This document shows, in pieces, positions 8,501-19,110 of a stretch of 64,000 bases of DNA (within the stretch, counting starts at the first letter, position 1; each line of letters begins with the position of its first letter). The DNA comes from JAKFEW01 sp036675505. Its GTDB lineage: Bacteria > Cyanobacteriota > Sericytochromatia > S15B-MN24 > JAQBPE01. Made by a program: the position numbers and the translations under genes. Under the pieces are notes generated by a model. The model searched no databases and was not told where the DNA came from. It was given only the letters and a program-made list of their open reading frames with translations. The DNA is taken from positions 1-64,000 of the forward strand of contig JAKFEW010000130.1 of the NCBI GenBank assembly GCA_036675505.1. Reading direction: 5' to 3'.

Positions 8501-9559
8501 ATGCGTATGACCCGCCAGGCGCTGGTCGCGGCCCTGATCGCCGTGACTGCCGCGCCGCTGGCCTGGCCTGCGGGCGCGGAGGCGGCCGCCAGCGCCTTCG
8601 CCGGCCCCGGTCGGGTCACCGGCGCGATCTACGACCATGCGTTGCGCTACGGCGACTCGCCGGCCTGGGTCGCCGTGAAGTACGGCGTGCACCCGGTGCG
8701 CGTGAGCAACACGGGCGCAGGCCGGCTGCGCGTGGACTCGCGCCGCGTGACGCCGCGCTTCGCGGCCGCGGTGAACGGCCTCGTGCTGAACGTGCCCGAA
8801 TGCCACGTCTACCTCGTGCACGGCGGCACGGTCGAGAAGGACTACCCGGTCGCGGTCTCGACGCCCGACAACCCCGTGCCGCTCGGCCTCACCCAGGTCG
8901 TCGCGAAGCAGAAGAACCCCACCTGGTTCGTGCCGGCCTCGATCCAGAAGGAGATGGCCTCGCGCGGCCAGCGCGTGAAGACCAAGGTGCCGCCGGGCCC
9001 GCGCAACCCGCTCGGCCCGCGCTGGATCGGCTTCTGGAACGGCTCGTTCGGCATGCACGGCACCAACACGCCGACCTCGATCAAGCGCTACGCCTCGCAC
9101 GGCTGCGTGCGCTTCCGCGCCAACGACATCAAGGACCTCTACGAGCGCGTCTGGCTCGGCACGCCGATCCGCGTGGTGTACCAGCCGGTGCTGCTCGCGG
9201 CCGGCGGCGACACGGTCTGGATGTCCGCGTACCCGGACATCTACAACCGCCGCTTCGACTACCGCGGCACGGTCGCGGCACTGGCGGCCCAGGCCGGCGT
9301 GAGCCACCTGGTGAACTGGAGCAAGGTGAACCAGGCGATCGCCCGCAAGGACGGCATTCTGCGCAACGTCGGCCCGGGTGGCGGCTACACCGAGATCCAG
9401 CCTGGCGACGACTACGCGCCGAACCAGCCCGTGATGCGCATGGAGGCCGAGCCGGTCGACCCCGAGACCGGGCTCACGCCGTCGCAGATGATGGACCTGC
9501 CGGGCACGGTCTACGAGGAGGGCGGCCAGCAGCCCGATTCCTGGTACACCCAGCCCTAG
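8501..9559 (+). CDS. L,D-transpeptidase (YkuD domain), secreted, copy 2
   Basis: A 352-residue paralogue of the preceding gene, in the same operon. The ATG at 8501 is chosen over the GTG at 8477 because GGAGGA ends 7 bases before it. It has a signal peptide (APLAWPAGAEA), a degenerate LysM-like segment, and a YkuD domain with HGTNTPTS (His about 186) and SHGCVRF (Cys about 202). It shares long identical stretches with copy 1 (IKRYASHGCVRF, YERVxLG). It lacks the TP-repeat tail and ends instead in an acidic, Gly/Gln-rich region. The pair may act on different substrates or at different sites of the wall. Confidence 0.92.
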   Translation: MRMTRQALVAALIAVTAAPLAWPAGAEAAASAFAGPGRVTGAIYDHALRYGDSPAWVAVKYGVHPVRVSNTGAGRLRVDSRRVTPRFAAAVNGLVLNVPECHVYLVHGGTVEKDYPVAVSTPDNPVPLGLTQVVAKQKNPTWFVPASIQKEMASRGQRVKTKVPPGPRNPLGPRWIGFWNGSFGMHGTNTPTSIKRYASHGCVRFRANDIKDLYERVWLGTPIRVVYQPVLLAAGGDTVWMSAYPDIYNRRFDYRGTVAALAAQAGVSHLVNWSKVNQAIARKDGILRNVGPGGGYTEIQPGDDYAPNQPVMRMEAEPVDPETGLTPSQMMDLPGTVYEEGGQQPDSWYTQP

Positions 9560-9564
9560 GTCTG

Positions 9565-9840
9565 TTACAGCCCCTGGCCGCGCATCTCCTCGGATCGGAG
9601 ATCCAGGTCGAAGTCCGGCTCCTTGTCGTCCGTCGGGACCCAGTCGTTTCTCGCGGCATCGAACTTCCGCACCACGTCGCGGTCACGTTTCACGGCCTCC
9701 TCGGAGGTGAAGACCGCGTCTTTGTTGAACGGGATCGCGGGACCTGTGTGTTTGGCGTGGTCGTGCTCGTACCACTGCACCCGGTTCTTCTCGCGGGCGC
9801 GCTCGGCCGCATCGCCCGGTCGCCAATCATGCTCCGGCAT
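9565..9840 (-). CDS. Small acidic hydrophilic protein, unknown
   Basis: A 91-residue protein with many Asp, Glu, Arg and Lys residues (EHDWRPGDAAERAREKNR, DDKEPDFDLDLRSEEM) and no signal peptide or membrane segment. The start at 9840 is supported by GAGGAGA 4-5 bases upstream. It is convergent with the transpeptidase gene, with 5 bases between stops. I recognise no family. The composition would fit a soluble, partly disordered cytoplasmic protein. Confidence 0.6.
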   Translation of the reverse strand: MPEHDWRPGDAAERAREKNRVQWYEHDHAKHTGPAIPFNKDAVFTSEEAVKRDRDVVRKFDAARNDWVPTDDKEPDFDLDLRSEEMRGQGL

Positions 9841-10012
9841 CGAAGTCTCCTCGTCGGCCCGGTTCGGCAAGGGCCTGAGGCCCATGGTCGCCGCTGGACC
9901 TGGCTGCGGCAAGCGGCAAGCGGCTGTTTTCGCGCAGGGCGCCGGCTCGGCGCGCGGGAGAGGCCGGCGCGGCCAGGGTATGATGCCGGCGATTGATCGG
10001 AGGATCACGCCT

Positions 10013-10534
10013 GTGGCCGCTTCTTCGCTCCGTTTCGCCCTCATGCTCGCCAGCGCCCTCGGCCTGCTCGCCGGTTGGGGGCCGCCGGCCACCGCGGCCT
10101 CGCGTCCCCAGGCCGTGGCCGCCGCCGCCGGGCTGCCGGTCCCGGTCGCGCGCACGCGCGAGATGATTCATAGGCTCGCCAGCGCGGGCCGCTATGAGGA
10201 GCTCGAGGCGCTCGCGCAGCGGACCAAGGGCTTCACTTACCACTTCGGCTTCGAGAAGCGCCGCCCCGCCGCCTTCTGGCGCGCCGAGGCCAAGCTCGGC
10301 CAGGATCCGCTGCCCAAGCTCGCGGCGCTCCTGCGCATGCCCCACGCCGCCGATGCGGGCATCTACCTGTGGCCGGCCGCGGCGGCCGCGAACCCGACGC
10401 CCGCGGACTGGGAAGCCCTCAAGCCCACGTTCCCGGCCGCGCGCGTGGCGCGCTGGAAGGCCGACGGCTACACCGGCTGGCGCCTGGGCATCGACGCGCG
10501 CGGCAACTGGATGTACTTCGTGCGCGGCGACTAG
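10013..10534 (+). CDS. Secreted protein of unknown function
   Basis: A 173-residue protein starting at a GTG preceded by GGAGG with a 9-base gap. It has a typical signal peptide (LMLASALGLLAG to about residue 28), then an alpha-helical-looking segment (REMIHRLASAGRYEELEALA) and a Trp/Tyr-rich C-terminal half ending GNWMYFVRGD. A TATGAT at 9979-9984 could be its -10 element. Its stop is one base from the stop of the convergent lipoprotein gene. No family was recognised. Confidence 0.65.
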   Translation: MAASSLRFALMLASALGLLAGWGPPATAASRPQAVAAAAGLPVPVARTREMIHRLASAGRYEELEALAQRTKGFTYHFGFEKRRPAAFWRAEAKLGQDPLPKLAALLRMPHAADAGIYLWPAAAAANPTPADWEALKPTFPAARVARWKADGYTGWRLGIDARGNWMYFVRGD

Positions 10535-10535
10535 C

Positions 10536-11390
10536 CTACGACGGCGGCGCGCTCGGCGCGCCGGCAGGCGGCACCGAAGGCGAGGCCGCGGGCACGGGCA
10601 TCGTGCCGCTGCCGTCGCGGCCCATCGCGCCACGCAGGCCGCGCAGCGCGGCGACCATCCGGTCGTCGCCGGCTTGCTCCGCCCAGCGTCGGATGTCGGT
10701 CATCGAGGTCCAGTCGGGCGCGCGCTCCGGCCCGAGCACCTCGCGGCACCGCTCGAGCGCCTTCTTGTGCAGCGCGGCGTCGAAGCCCGCCAGCGCGCCC
10801 GGCGCGTCGTCGAGGACGAAGCGGCTCACGATCGTCGCGGCAGGGTCGACCGTGAGCGGCTGGCGGGCCAGCGGACCACCGGCCATCGCCTGCAAGCGGG
10901 CGAGCTTGCCGTCCGCGGTCGCGGCGAGCACCGCCACCACCAGCACCTCGCCGAACGGCAGGCGCTGGAACGCGAACGCGCCGTTCGGGCCGGTGCGCGC
11001 GGCCGGGAAATCCTTGAGGCGCTTGCCGCCCGCGTCCGCGAGGTAGACCACGGCGTCCGCGAGCGGCGCGCCTTCCATCGCCATCAGCCGCACGCCGCGC
11101 GGGCCTGCCAACGAGCCGGCGTCGTTGCCGGCGACCGAAGGGAGGCGAGCGAATGCGAGCATCAGTGCGCCCGCGTCCCTCGCGATCAGCTCGTCGCCGG
11201 CCGCGACGAGCCCCGGCGGCGCGAGCGCCACGCCGACGAGCGCGGGTCCCCCCGTCGGCAGCGCCAGGCTGACCCGGCGCTCGGGCTCGGGCGTCGGCGA
11301 AGCCGCGGGCGCGGGTCCCGCCGGCGGCGCCGCGCAGGCGGCCAACGCCACGGCCATCGCCACCCCCCACCAGCTTTTCGCGTTGCTCAT
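10536..11390 (-). CDS. Lipoprotein with a carboxypeptidase-regulatory-like insert
   Basis: A 284-residue predicted lipoprotein with lipobox VALAAC followed by a Pro/Ala/Thr/Glu linker. Around 110-165 there is a block GAPLADAVVYLADAGGKRL...GPNGAFAFQRLPFGEVLVV, which resembles the prealbumin-like regulatory domain also seen in the array at the left end. The rest is mainly helical, and the tail is Pro/Ala/Ser-rich. The start is set at the Met before SNAKSWW because the upstream extension of this frame is only the antisense of the neighbouring reductase. No strong ribosome binding site is visible. Function unknown. Confidence 0.7.
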   Translation of the reverse strand: MSNAKSWWGVAMAVALAACAAPPAGPAPAASPTPEPERRVSLALPTGGPALVGVALAPPGLVAAGDELIARDAGALMLAFARLPSVAGNDAGSLAGPRGVRLMAMEGAPLADAVVYLADAGGKRLKDFPAARTGPNGAFAFQRLPFGEVLVVAVLAATADGKLARLQAMAGGPLARQPLTVDPAATIVSRFVLDDAPGALAGFDAALHKKALERCREVLGPERAPDWTSMTDIRRWAEQAGDDRMVAALRGLRGAMGRDGSGTMPVPAASPSVPPAGAPSAPPS

Positions 11391-11455
11391 GCTCGAGGCA
11401 TACCACCGCCGCCAGGCGAGCAAACCTCCGGCCGCCAGCGCCGGGCGCCGCTGCG

Positions 11456-12547
11456 TCATCCCTTTCGGTGGTAGGCGGGCCGTGCCCGCAGGTACTGGGC
11501 CGGCCACGGGCCCTCGTGCCCGAGCTCGGCCGCGGCGCGCAGCGGCCAGTGCGGATCGCGCAGCATCTCGCGGGCGATCAACACCAGGTCGGCCTGGCCG
11601 GTGCGCACGATGTGATCGGCCTGCGCGGGATCGGTGATCACGCCGACGGCGGCCGACGCGATGCCGGCCTCGGCGCGCACGCGCGCGGCGAACGCCGTCT
11701 GGTAGCCCGGCCCCGCGGGGATCTTGGCCTTCGCGGCGTTGCCGCCCGAGGAGCAGTCGACGAGGTCGACGGCGCGGCCGGCGAGGCGCCTGGCGAGCGC
11801 CACGGTGTCGTCGGGCGTCCAGCCGCCCTCGGTCCAGTCCGTGCAGGAGAGGCGCACGAAGAGCGGCAGGTGCTCGGGCCAGCGGGTGCGCACGGCGTCC
11901 ACCACCTCCTCGAGCAGCCGCACGCGGTTCTCGAACGAGCCGCCGTAGCGGTCGGTGCGCTGGTTGGCGAGCGGCGAGAGGAACTCGGAGAGCAGGTAGC
12001 CGTGGGCGGCATGGATCTCGATGACGTGGAAGCCCGCCACCAGGGCGCGCAGCGCCGCGTCGGCGAAGGCGCTCACGATCCGCGCGAGGCCGGCCTCGTC
12101 GAGCGCCGCCGGCACCTGCCAGCCGTCGTCGAAGGGCAGCGGGCTCGGGCCGAGCACGGGCGACCAGCCGCCCGCCGCCGGGGCGAGCGGTCCGTGCCCC
12201 TCCCAGGGGCGCTGGGTCGAGGCCTTGCGGCCGGCGTGCGCGAGCTGGATGCCGGGCGTCGCGCCCTGGGTCGCGATGAACGAGGCGATGCGGGCCAGCG
12301 GCGCGACGTGGCGGTCTTCCCAGATGCCGAGGTCCTGCGGGCTGATGCGGCCTTCCGGCGAGACGGCCGTGGCCTCGGCCATGACCAGCCCGGCCCCGCC
12401 GGCCGCGCGCGCGCCGAGGTGCACGAGGTGCCAATCGGACGCCATGCCGTCCTCGGCGCTGTACATGCACATGGGCGAGACGGCGATGCGGTTGCGCAGC
12501 GTGACGCCGCGGAGGGTGAGCGGGGTGAAGAGGTTGACGTCGGTCAT
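11456..12547 (-). CDS. NADH:flavin oxidoreductase, Old Yellow Enzyme family (YqjM/NamA-like)
   Basis: A 363-residue TIM-barrel FMN enzyme expected to reduce activated C=C bonds of enones with NAD(P)H. Diagnostic YqjM-type features are the N-terminal NLFTPLTLRGVTLRNRI, SPMCMYSAEDG with its active-site Cys, IQLAHAGRKAS, HAAHGYLLSEFLSPLAN, RTDRYGGSFENR and the FMN-phosphate region VGVITDPAQA...LIAREMLRDP. The length is normal. The start at 12547 is preceded by AAGGTGG. It is probably a monocistronic detoxification or redox gene, since neighbours on the same strand are unrelated. Confidence 0.92.
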   Translation of the reverse strand: MTDVNLFTPLTLRGVTLRNRIAVSPMCMYSAEDGMASDWHLVHLGARAAGGAGLVMAEATAVSPEGRISPQDLGIWEDRHVAPLARIASFIATQGATPGIQLAHAGRKASTQRPWEGHGPLAPAAGGWSPVLGPSPLPFDDGWQVPAALDEAGLARIVSAFADAALRALVAGFHVIEIHAAHGYLLSEFLSPLANQRTDRYGGSFENRVRLLEEVVDAVRTRWPEHLPLFVRLSCTDWTEGGWTPDDTVALARRLAGRAVDLVDCSSGGNAAKAKIPAGPGYQTAFAARVRAEAGIASAAVGVITDPAQADHIVRTGQADLVLIAREMLRDPHWPLRAAAELGHEGPWPAQYLRARPAYHRKG

Positions 12548-12694
12548 GGCGACCACCTTACCGTTTGAGGGGCCCTCAGGCAAGGAATGAGGCAAATTGG
12601 CGCGTGGAGCCCGCTCGCGAGCCGTGAGCGCGCCCCGGCGCGTCAGGTGCCTCGGGCCTGGGTAAGAGAACAGAACGAGCGAGGGAGCGATCAC

Positions 12695-13480
12695 ATGACC
12701 CAGATCAACGGCACCAGCACCAGCACGGGCAACCTGCCCGCCGCCCGCCCCGCGGCGGTTGCGCCTGGCGACACGCCGGCGCCCAAGCTCGCGACCGACG
12801 GCCACACCGCCGCCAAGGACACGCCGCCCACCGACGTGAAGCGCGCGATGAAGGTGATCGCAGGCCTCGAGCTGCCGGCCAAGCCGCGGATCATGTTCCG
12901 CGACGCCACGCGCGACGCTTGGGTGCGCGACGCCGCCCAGACGCTGGTGCGCGCCGAGAAGGTGCTCGACATCCTGCGCGACGCCGCGCTCGACCCGCGC
13001 ACGCCGGTCTCGGACGCCGACTGGACGGCGGCCAAGACCAAGGTGAAGGCGCTCGGCGACGCGATCGCCGCCGCCGACAAGCATGGCGTGCGCATCGACG
13101 CCTTCGAGCCGATGCTCGCGCCGCACCGCGACGCGCTGCGCGCCGCCGCGCACTACCCCGCCGCGCCGGGCGACCCGAAGGCGCGCGCGGCCTGGAAGGC
13201 CGAGGGCGAGAAGGTGCTCGCGCGGGGCCGCGAGGCCGAGCGCGCGCTGGACGAGCTTGCGGCCGACACGGGCGTGGATCCGTGGGCGGTGAAGCTGCTG
13301 AACGGCGGCACGATCTCGGGCCCGGGCGGCGATCACATCCTCGGCGCGCTGGAGGACAGGCTCCATGCGCCCCCGCCGGGCAAGCTCGACGGGTTGTCGT
13401 CGTTCATCAAGAGCGTCGGGGCGATCGCCCAGGCGGTCGAAATCGCCCCGAACGGCCAGCTCCGCGAGCGCCGTCGCTAA
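12695..13480 (+). CDS. Soluble helical protein with Pro/Ala/Thr-rich N-terminus, unknown
   Basis: A 261-residue protein starting at 12695 after AGGGAG. The first 50 residues are low-complexity (TSTSTGNLPAARPAAVAP). The rest is charged and mostly helical, with no signal peptide or membrane segment (RDAWVRDAAQTLVRAEKVLD; later HILGALEDRL). The N-terminal style recurs in several unrelated proteins in this window (starts at 15383, 32888, 40114, and on the minus strand 43761 and 47168). No family was recognised; it may be a lineage-specific protein. Confidence 0.7.
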   Translation: MTQINGTSTSTGNLPAARPAAVAPGDTPAPKLATDGHTAAKDTPPTDVKRAMKVIAGLELPAKPRIMFRDATRDAWVRDAAQTLVRAEKVLDILRDAALDPRTPVSDADWTAAKTKVKALGDAIAAADKHGVRIDAFEPMLAPHRDALRAAAHYPAAPGDPKARAAWKAEGEKVLARGREAERALDELAADTGVDPWAVKLLNGGTISGPGGDHILGALEDRLHAPPPGKLDGLSSFIKSVGAIAQAVEIAPNGQLRERRR

Positions 13481-13500
13481 TCACCCTTCGCCCCGGCGGC

Positions 13501-14418
13501 CTACTCGCCGATCGCCGCGAGGTGCCGCTCGAAATCGGGCTGCGCCAGCTGGCGCTTGCAGCGCTCGAACCGCTTCGTCGCGTAGGCCCAGAAGTCGTCC
13601 GCCGGGTTGCCGTTGGCATGCTGGAGCAGGCCCCACAGCGTCCAGAGCAGGTCGCACATCGCCTTGTAGATCACGAAGCGGCCGGCTTGCGCGACAGGCG
13701 GCGGGCCGTCGAAGTAGGCGTGCAGCAGCTCCGCGTCCTGCGCCGCGTCGAAGCCCGCCTCGACGCTCAGGTCGCCCAGGTCCCAGAGCGGATCGTTCAT
13801 GCCCGAGTACTCCCAGTCCACCAGCCACATCCGCTTGCCGTCATCGAGGAAGTTCTCGGCCAGCGGATCGCAGTGGCAGGGCACCAGGGGGACAGGGTGG
13901 GCCTGGAGGGCGGCCCGGATCCGGTCGCACGACTTCAACACCTCATGGTAGCCCGCGGGCAAGGGGGAGGTGAGCTTCGCGAGGTGGCCCAGGTACTCGT
14001 TGACCATCGAGAAGAGCTCGAAGGTGGTCTGGAACTGCCGGTTCGATTGGTGGAGCCGTTTGAAGGCCCTGGCCGCGCGGGCGGGCGCGCCCGGGCGGGT
14101 GCGGAACAGCTCGCGGCTCATCGTCGTGCACGTGCCCAGGAAGCGCGTCATCATCAGGCCATCGGCCTTGTCGAAGAACAGCAGCTTCGGGGCGACGCCG
14201 CAGGCTGCCGCTGCCTGCGCGTTATGGGCCTCGACGAGGCGATCGACGTACGCTTCGGTGCCCTCCCCGGGGATGCGCACAGCGAACGCCTCGCGGGGCG
14301 TCGACACCTTGAAGACCACGTTGGTGAGCCCGCCGAGGCGATCATGGGTGATCGACGCGGCGTCCAGCTCGGCCAACGCCGGGATGCGCCGGATGGCCTC
14401 GGTGAGTGCTGTATTCAT
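13501..14418 (-). CDS. Choline/ethanolamine kinase-like phosphotransferase
   Basis: A 305-residue protein of the choline kinase/aminoglycoside phosphotransferase superfamily. The catalytic loop is HCDPLAEN (His about 182, Asp about 184, Asn about 189), and the metal-binding motif is VDWEYSGMNDPLWDLGDLS (Asp about 201). The second motif is characteristic of LicA and eukaryotic choline/ethanolamine kinases rather than antibiotic kinases. The expected reaction is ATP-dependent phosphorylation of choline or ethanolamine. It is divergent from a phosphoethanolamine N-methyltransferase gene 114 bases away, which supports a role in making phosphocholine. A GGAAAG site precedes the ATG. Confidence 0.85.
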   Translation of the reverse strand: MNTALTEAIRRIPALAELDAASITHDRLGGLTNVVFKVSTPREAFAVRIPGEGTEAYVDRLVEAHNAQAAAACGVAPKLLFFDKADGLMMTRFLGTCTTMSRELFRTRPGAPARAARAFKRLHQSNRQFQTTFELFSMVNEYLGHLAKLTSPLPAGYHEVLKSCDRIRAALQAHPVPLVPCHCDPLAENFLDDGKRMWLVDWEYSGMNDPLWDLGDLSVEAGFDAAQDAELLHAYFDGPPPVAQAGRFVIYKAMCDLLWTLWGLLQHANGNPADDFWAYATKRFERCKRQLAQPDFERHLAAIGE

Positions 14419-14532
14419 GGGAGCATTCTTTCCGGATGTGATGCGGGCCTGACTCGCCGGCCGGCTTGACCCTATCGATGCGCCTCTCTAGCATGCCACA
14501 AGCCAGGCCGACGTGGGGATGGGGGCAGACAC

Positions 14533-15276
14533 TTGGACGATCGCTACACCGCCGACGAGATCAGGCGCTACGAGGCCATCTACGGCCGGCACTTCGTGAG
14601 CCCGGGCGGCGAGGGGACGACCCGCCGGTTCCTGAGCCGCGTCGCGATCGCCGCCGACCAAACCGTCCTGGACGTCGGCTGCGGCGTGGGCGGCAGCGCG
14701 TTTTACCTGGCCCGCACGTACGGCTGTCGGGTCGACGGGATCGATCTGTCCAGCGAGATGATCAGGACCGCCCGGCAACGCGCCGAGGAAGAGGGGCTCG
14801 CGGCCAGGGTCGGCTTCCTGCAAGGCGACTGCGTCGGCTTCGATTACCCGCACAGCGACTACGGCCTGGTCTACAGCCGGGACTCGTTCCTCCACATCGC
14901 GGACAAGCCGCGCCTGTTCGACACCCTGCGCGGCTGCCTGGCGCCGACCGGGACGCTGCTCTTCACCGACTACGTGCGGGGTAGCGCCAGGCCTGGCCCG
15001 GAGTTCGCAGCCTATGTCGAGAAGTATGGCTATGCGCTGGAGGACATCGACGGCTATCGCGCCCGGCTGGGCGCCGCGGGCTTCGAGGTCGAGGCCGCCG
15101 AGGACCTCACCGATCTCTTCATCGAGGTCCACCGCGACGAGCTCGCGCGGCTGCCCCAGGCCGACCTCCAGGCCGCCGATCGCGACTACCTCGCGGCCCG
15201 CTGGCGCCAGAAGATCGCCAGGGCCGAGCGCGGCGAACAGAGCTGGGCGCTCTTCATCGCGAAACCGCGTCCCTGA
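14533..15276 (+). CDS. Phosphoethanolamine N-methyltransferase-like SAM methyltransferase
   Basis: A 247-residue class I methyltransferase. The SAM motif LDVGCGVGGSAFYLA (about 46-60) and the segment YSRDSFLHIADKPRLF (about 114-129), then LLFTDYVRG, EKYGYALEDI and EQSWALFIAKP, follow closely the C-terminal catalytic domain of plant phosphoethanolamine methyltransferases. The likely role is stepwise methylation of phospho(methyl)ethanolamine to phosphocholine. The start is a TTG at 14533 behind a G-rich stretch; no better in-frame start is seen. It shares a 114-base divergent control region with a choline/ethanolamine kinase-like gene. Confidence 0.85.
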   Translation: MDDRYTADEIRRYEAIYGRHFVSPGGEGTTRRFLSRVAIAADQTVLDVGCGVGGSAFYLARTYGCRVDGIDLSSEMIRTARQRAEEEGLAARVGFLQGDCVGFDYPHSDYGLVYSRDSFLHIADKPRLFDTLRGCLAPTGTLLFTDYVRGSARPGPEFAAYVEKYGYALEDIDGYRARLGAAGFEVEAAEDLTDLFIEVHRDELARLPQADLQAADRDYLAARWRQKIARAERGEQSWALFIAKPRP

Positions 15277-15294
15277 GCCCGCTCGCCGTGAATA

Positions 15295-15322
15295 TTGCGA
15301 ACCTGTTAAAAGAATGTAAAAT
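15295..15322 (+). promoter_or_regulatory. Putative promoter for the membrane protein at 15383
   Basis: TTGCGA at 15295-15300 and TAAAAT at 15317-15322 have 16 bases between them, inside an AT-richer patch. Transcription would start near 15329, leaving a leader of about 54 bases. Confidence 0.5.
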
Positions 15323-15382
15323 CACACACGATCGGCGTCCCCTTTGCGGAAGGAGAAGGTGACGCGCGCGGAAAGGAGGAAG

Positions 15383-16219
15383 ATGAACGTGCCACAACCC
15401 GATCGTCTTCTGACCGCCCCCGCCCCCCGCCCGGCGCCCGCGCCCGCGAAGGCCGTCGTCACGCGCCCCGCCGCGGCGCCCGCGCGCTTCACGGGCGACA
15501 CCCGCGTCAAGACCCAGGCCGCCGAGCCCGAGCCCGAGCTGCTCGCCGCGCCGAAGGGCGCGACCGGCTGGGTGCGCGCGCTCTGGAACATGATGTTCGG
15601 CAACACCGAGAACAAGCTGTTCCAGATCAAGTTCAACCTGATCCACTTCAAGGACATCTTGATGGGGTTCATGCAGATGCTCCAGAGCGGCCCGCTGGCG
15701 CCGCTGTTCACGTTGACCGACAAGGTCGGCGCTTTCCTGGCCGGCACGCTCGCGCGCCTGAACGGCAGCGCCGCCGGCGCCGAGAGCGGCGTGATGAGCC
15801 GGGCCTTCGCCGGGCTCGGCCGGATGGCCGCGCCGGTCGCGAACATCGCGCGGATCGCCTTCAAGTGGCTCGAGCGCGCCGCCCCGGTCTTCGGCCTGCT
15901 GGTCGCCGTGCAGGACCTCTACAAGGCCGCCGCGCTCCAGGGCGACGCCAAGGTGTCGGGCGATCGCAAGGTCTTCGCCTGGGCCACCTTCCTGTTCTCC
16001 GCCGTCGGCGCCACCGCCTCGACGATCGCCGCCTGGAGCGCGCTGGGCGCCGTGATCGCCGTGCCGGTCGGCATCGGCTCGGTCGGCCTGGGCACGGTCG
16101 CGATCGTGTGCTTCGGCCTCTCGCTGCTCACCGGCTGGCTCGGCTCGCGCTTGGCGAAGGAAAAGGCTGGCGTCGTCAAGCCAGTGGCTGCGCCTGCCCA
16201 GGGGCTCCTGAAGGCCTAG
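15383..16219 (+). CDS. Membrane protein with Pro/Ala-rich N-terminus, unknown
   Basis: A 278-residue protein starting at 15383. AAGGAGGA lies only about 3 bases before the ATG, and an alternative TTG 39 bases upstream is less likely. The first 60 residues are Pro/Ala-rich (TAPAPRPAPAPAKAVV). The middle is amphipathic (NTENKLFQIKFNLIHFKDIL). Two hydrophobic helices lie near the C-terminus (about 200-222 and 228-255, VIAVPVGIGSVGLGTVAIV). There is no signal peptide. The N-terminal style links it to other unknowns in the window. No function can be assigned. Confidence 0.7.
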   Translation: MNVPQPDRLLTAPAPRPAPAPAKAVVTRPAAAPARFTGDTRVKTQAAEPEPELLAAPKGATGWVRALWNMMFGNTENKLFQIKFNLIHFKDILMGFMQMLQSGPLAPLFTLTDKVGAFLAGTLARLNGSAAGAESGVMSRAFAGLGRMAAPVANIARIAFKWLERAAPVFGLLVAVQDLYKAAALQGDAKVSGDRKVFAWATFLFSAVGATASTIAAWSALGAVIAVPVGIGSVGLGTVAIVCFGLSLLTGWLGSRLAKEKAGVVKPVAAPAQGLLKA

Positions 16220-16291
16220 AGGGCGCCGTGCCCAACATCCTGGGGGTTCCGACCTGGCCGTTGCCCTCAGACTTCGCCCGCGCGCATCGTG

Positions 16292-16333
16292 CCTGACGCT
16301 TTCGCTCAGGTCGCGCTCTATTCAACCTGAGCG
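16292..16333. repeat. Overlapping, mutually exclusive inverted repeats
   Basis: CCTGACGC and GCTCAGG (16292-16310) form one short hairpin. CGCTCAGGT (16303-16311) and ACCTGAGCG (16325-16333) form a second, perfect 9-bp stem with a 13-base loop. Both use the same GCTCAGG strand, so only one can form at a time. The site lies 73-114 bases after the membrane protein gene and before the promoter-like TATAAT of the next gene. A terminator is the simplest reading, and an operator is an alternative. Confidence 0.45.
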
Positions 16334-16380
16334 AGCGACGGTTTAACATGCCCGCAAGCCGGTTTTCGGTCGCCAGGCCG

Positions 16381-16386
16381 TATAAT
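16381..16386 (+). promoter_or_regulatory. Consensus -10 hexamer upstream of the YyaL-type gene
   Basis: A perfect TATAAT 61 bases before the ATG at 16448. No convincing -35 hexamer lies at the usual distance, so an activator may be needed. Confidence 0.4.
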
Positions 16387-16447
16387 CGGACCGCCGCGGC
16401 GCAGCGAAGCTCCCTGCTTCCCCGGCCGCTACGGAAGGACACCCAGG

Positions 16448-18540
<2,093 letters not shown>

Positions 18541-18544
<4 letters not shown>

Positions 18545-19110
18545 CGGCGTTCGCCGCCAGCGGCGCCTGGCTGACCGGCGGCGCCATGGTGGCGGCCGGG
18601 GTGCTGCTGGCTGTCGGCGTCCTGCTGCTCGCCGGCTGCTCGCCGCCGATCAACGACGTCACGACCGATCCCGCGGATCCGCCGGCCTTCGAGGCCGTGC
18701 TGCCCGCGCGCAAGGACGCGCCCAACCCGCCGGGCTACGGCGGCGCCGAGGTCGCCGCGATCCAGGCCCGCCTGCACCCCGAGGTGCAGCCGCTGAGCCT
18801 GGCCTGCCCGCCCGCCGAGGCTTTCGCGTCGGCGCTCGCGGCGGCCCAGGCGCTGGGCTGGGAGATCGTGGCGGAGGATGCCGCGCGGGGGCGGATCGAG
18901 GCCACGGTCACCACCTCGCTGATGCGGTTCAAGGACGACGTGGTGGTGCGGCTACGGCCGGATGGGGCGGGCACGCGGGTGGACCTGCGCTCGAAGTCGC
19001 GGCTGGGCCGCGGCGACCTGGGCACCAACGCGCGGCGGATCATGGCGTACCTCGCGGACCTGCGCGCGCGCGGCTGCCCGGGCGGATCCGCGGCGGGCCG
19101 GGCCGGCTAG
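18541..19110 (+). CDS. DUF1499-family lipoprotein
   Basis: A 189-residue predicted lipoprotein (hydrophobic stretch, then LLAGC at about residue 33). The C-terminal part (FKDDVVVRLRPDGAGTRVDL, then GDLGTNARRIMAYL) fits DUF1499, a small domain often found in envelope proteins. The ATG overlaps the TGA of the YyaL gene by 4 bases. Its stop codon shares a CTAG palindrome with the stop of the convergent oxidoreductase gene. No activity is known for DUF1499. Confidence 0.8.
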
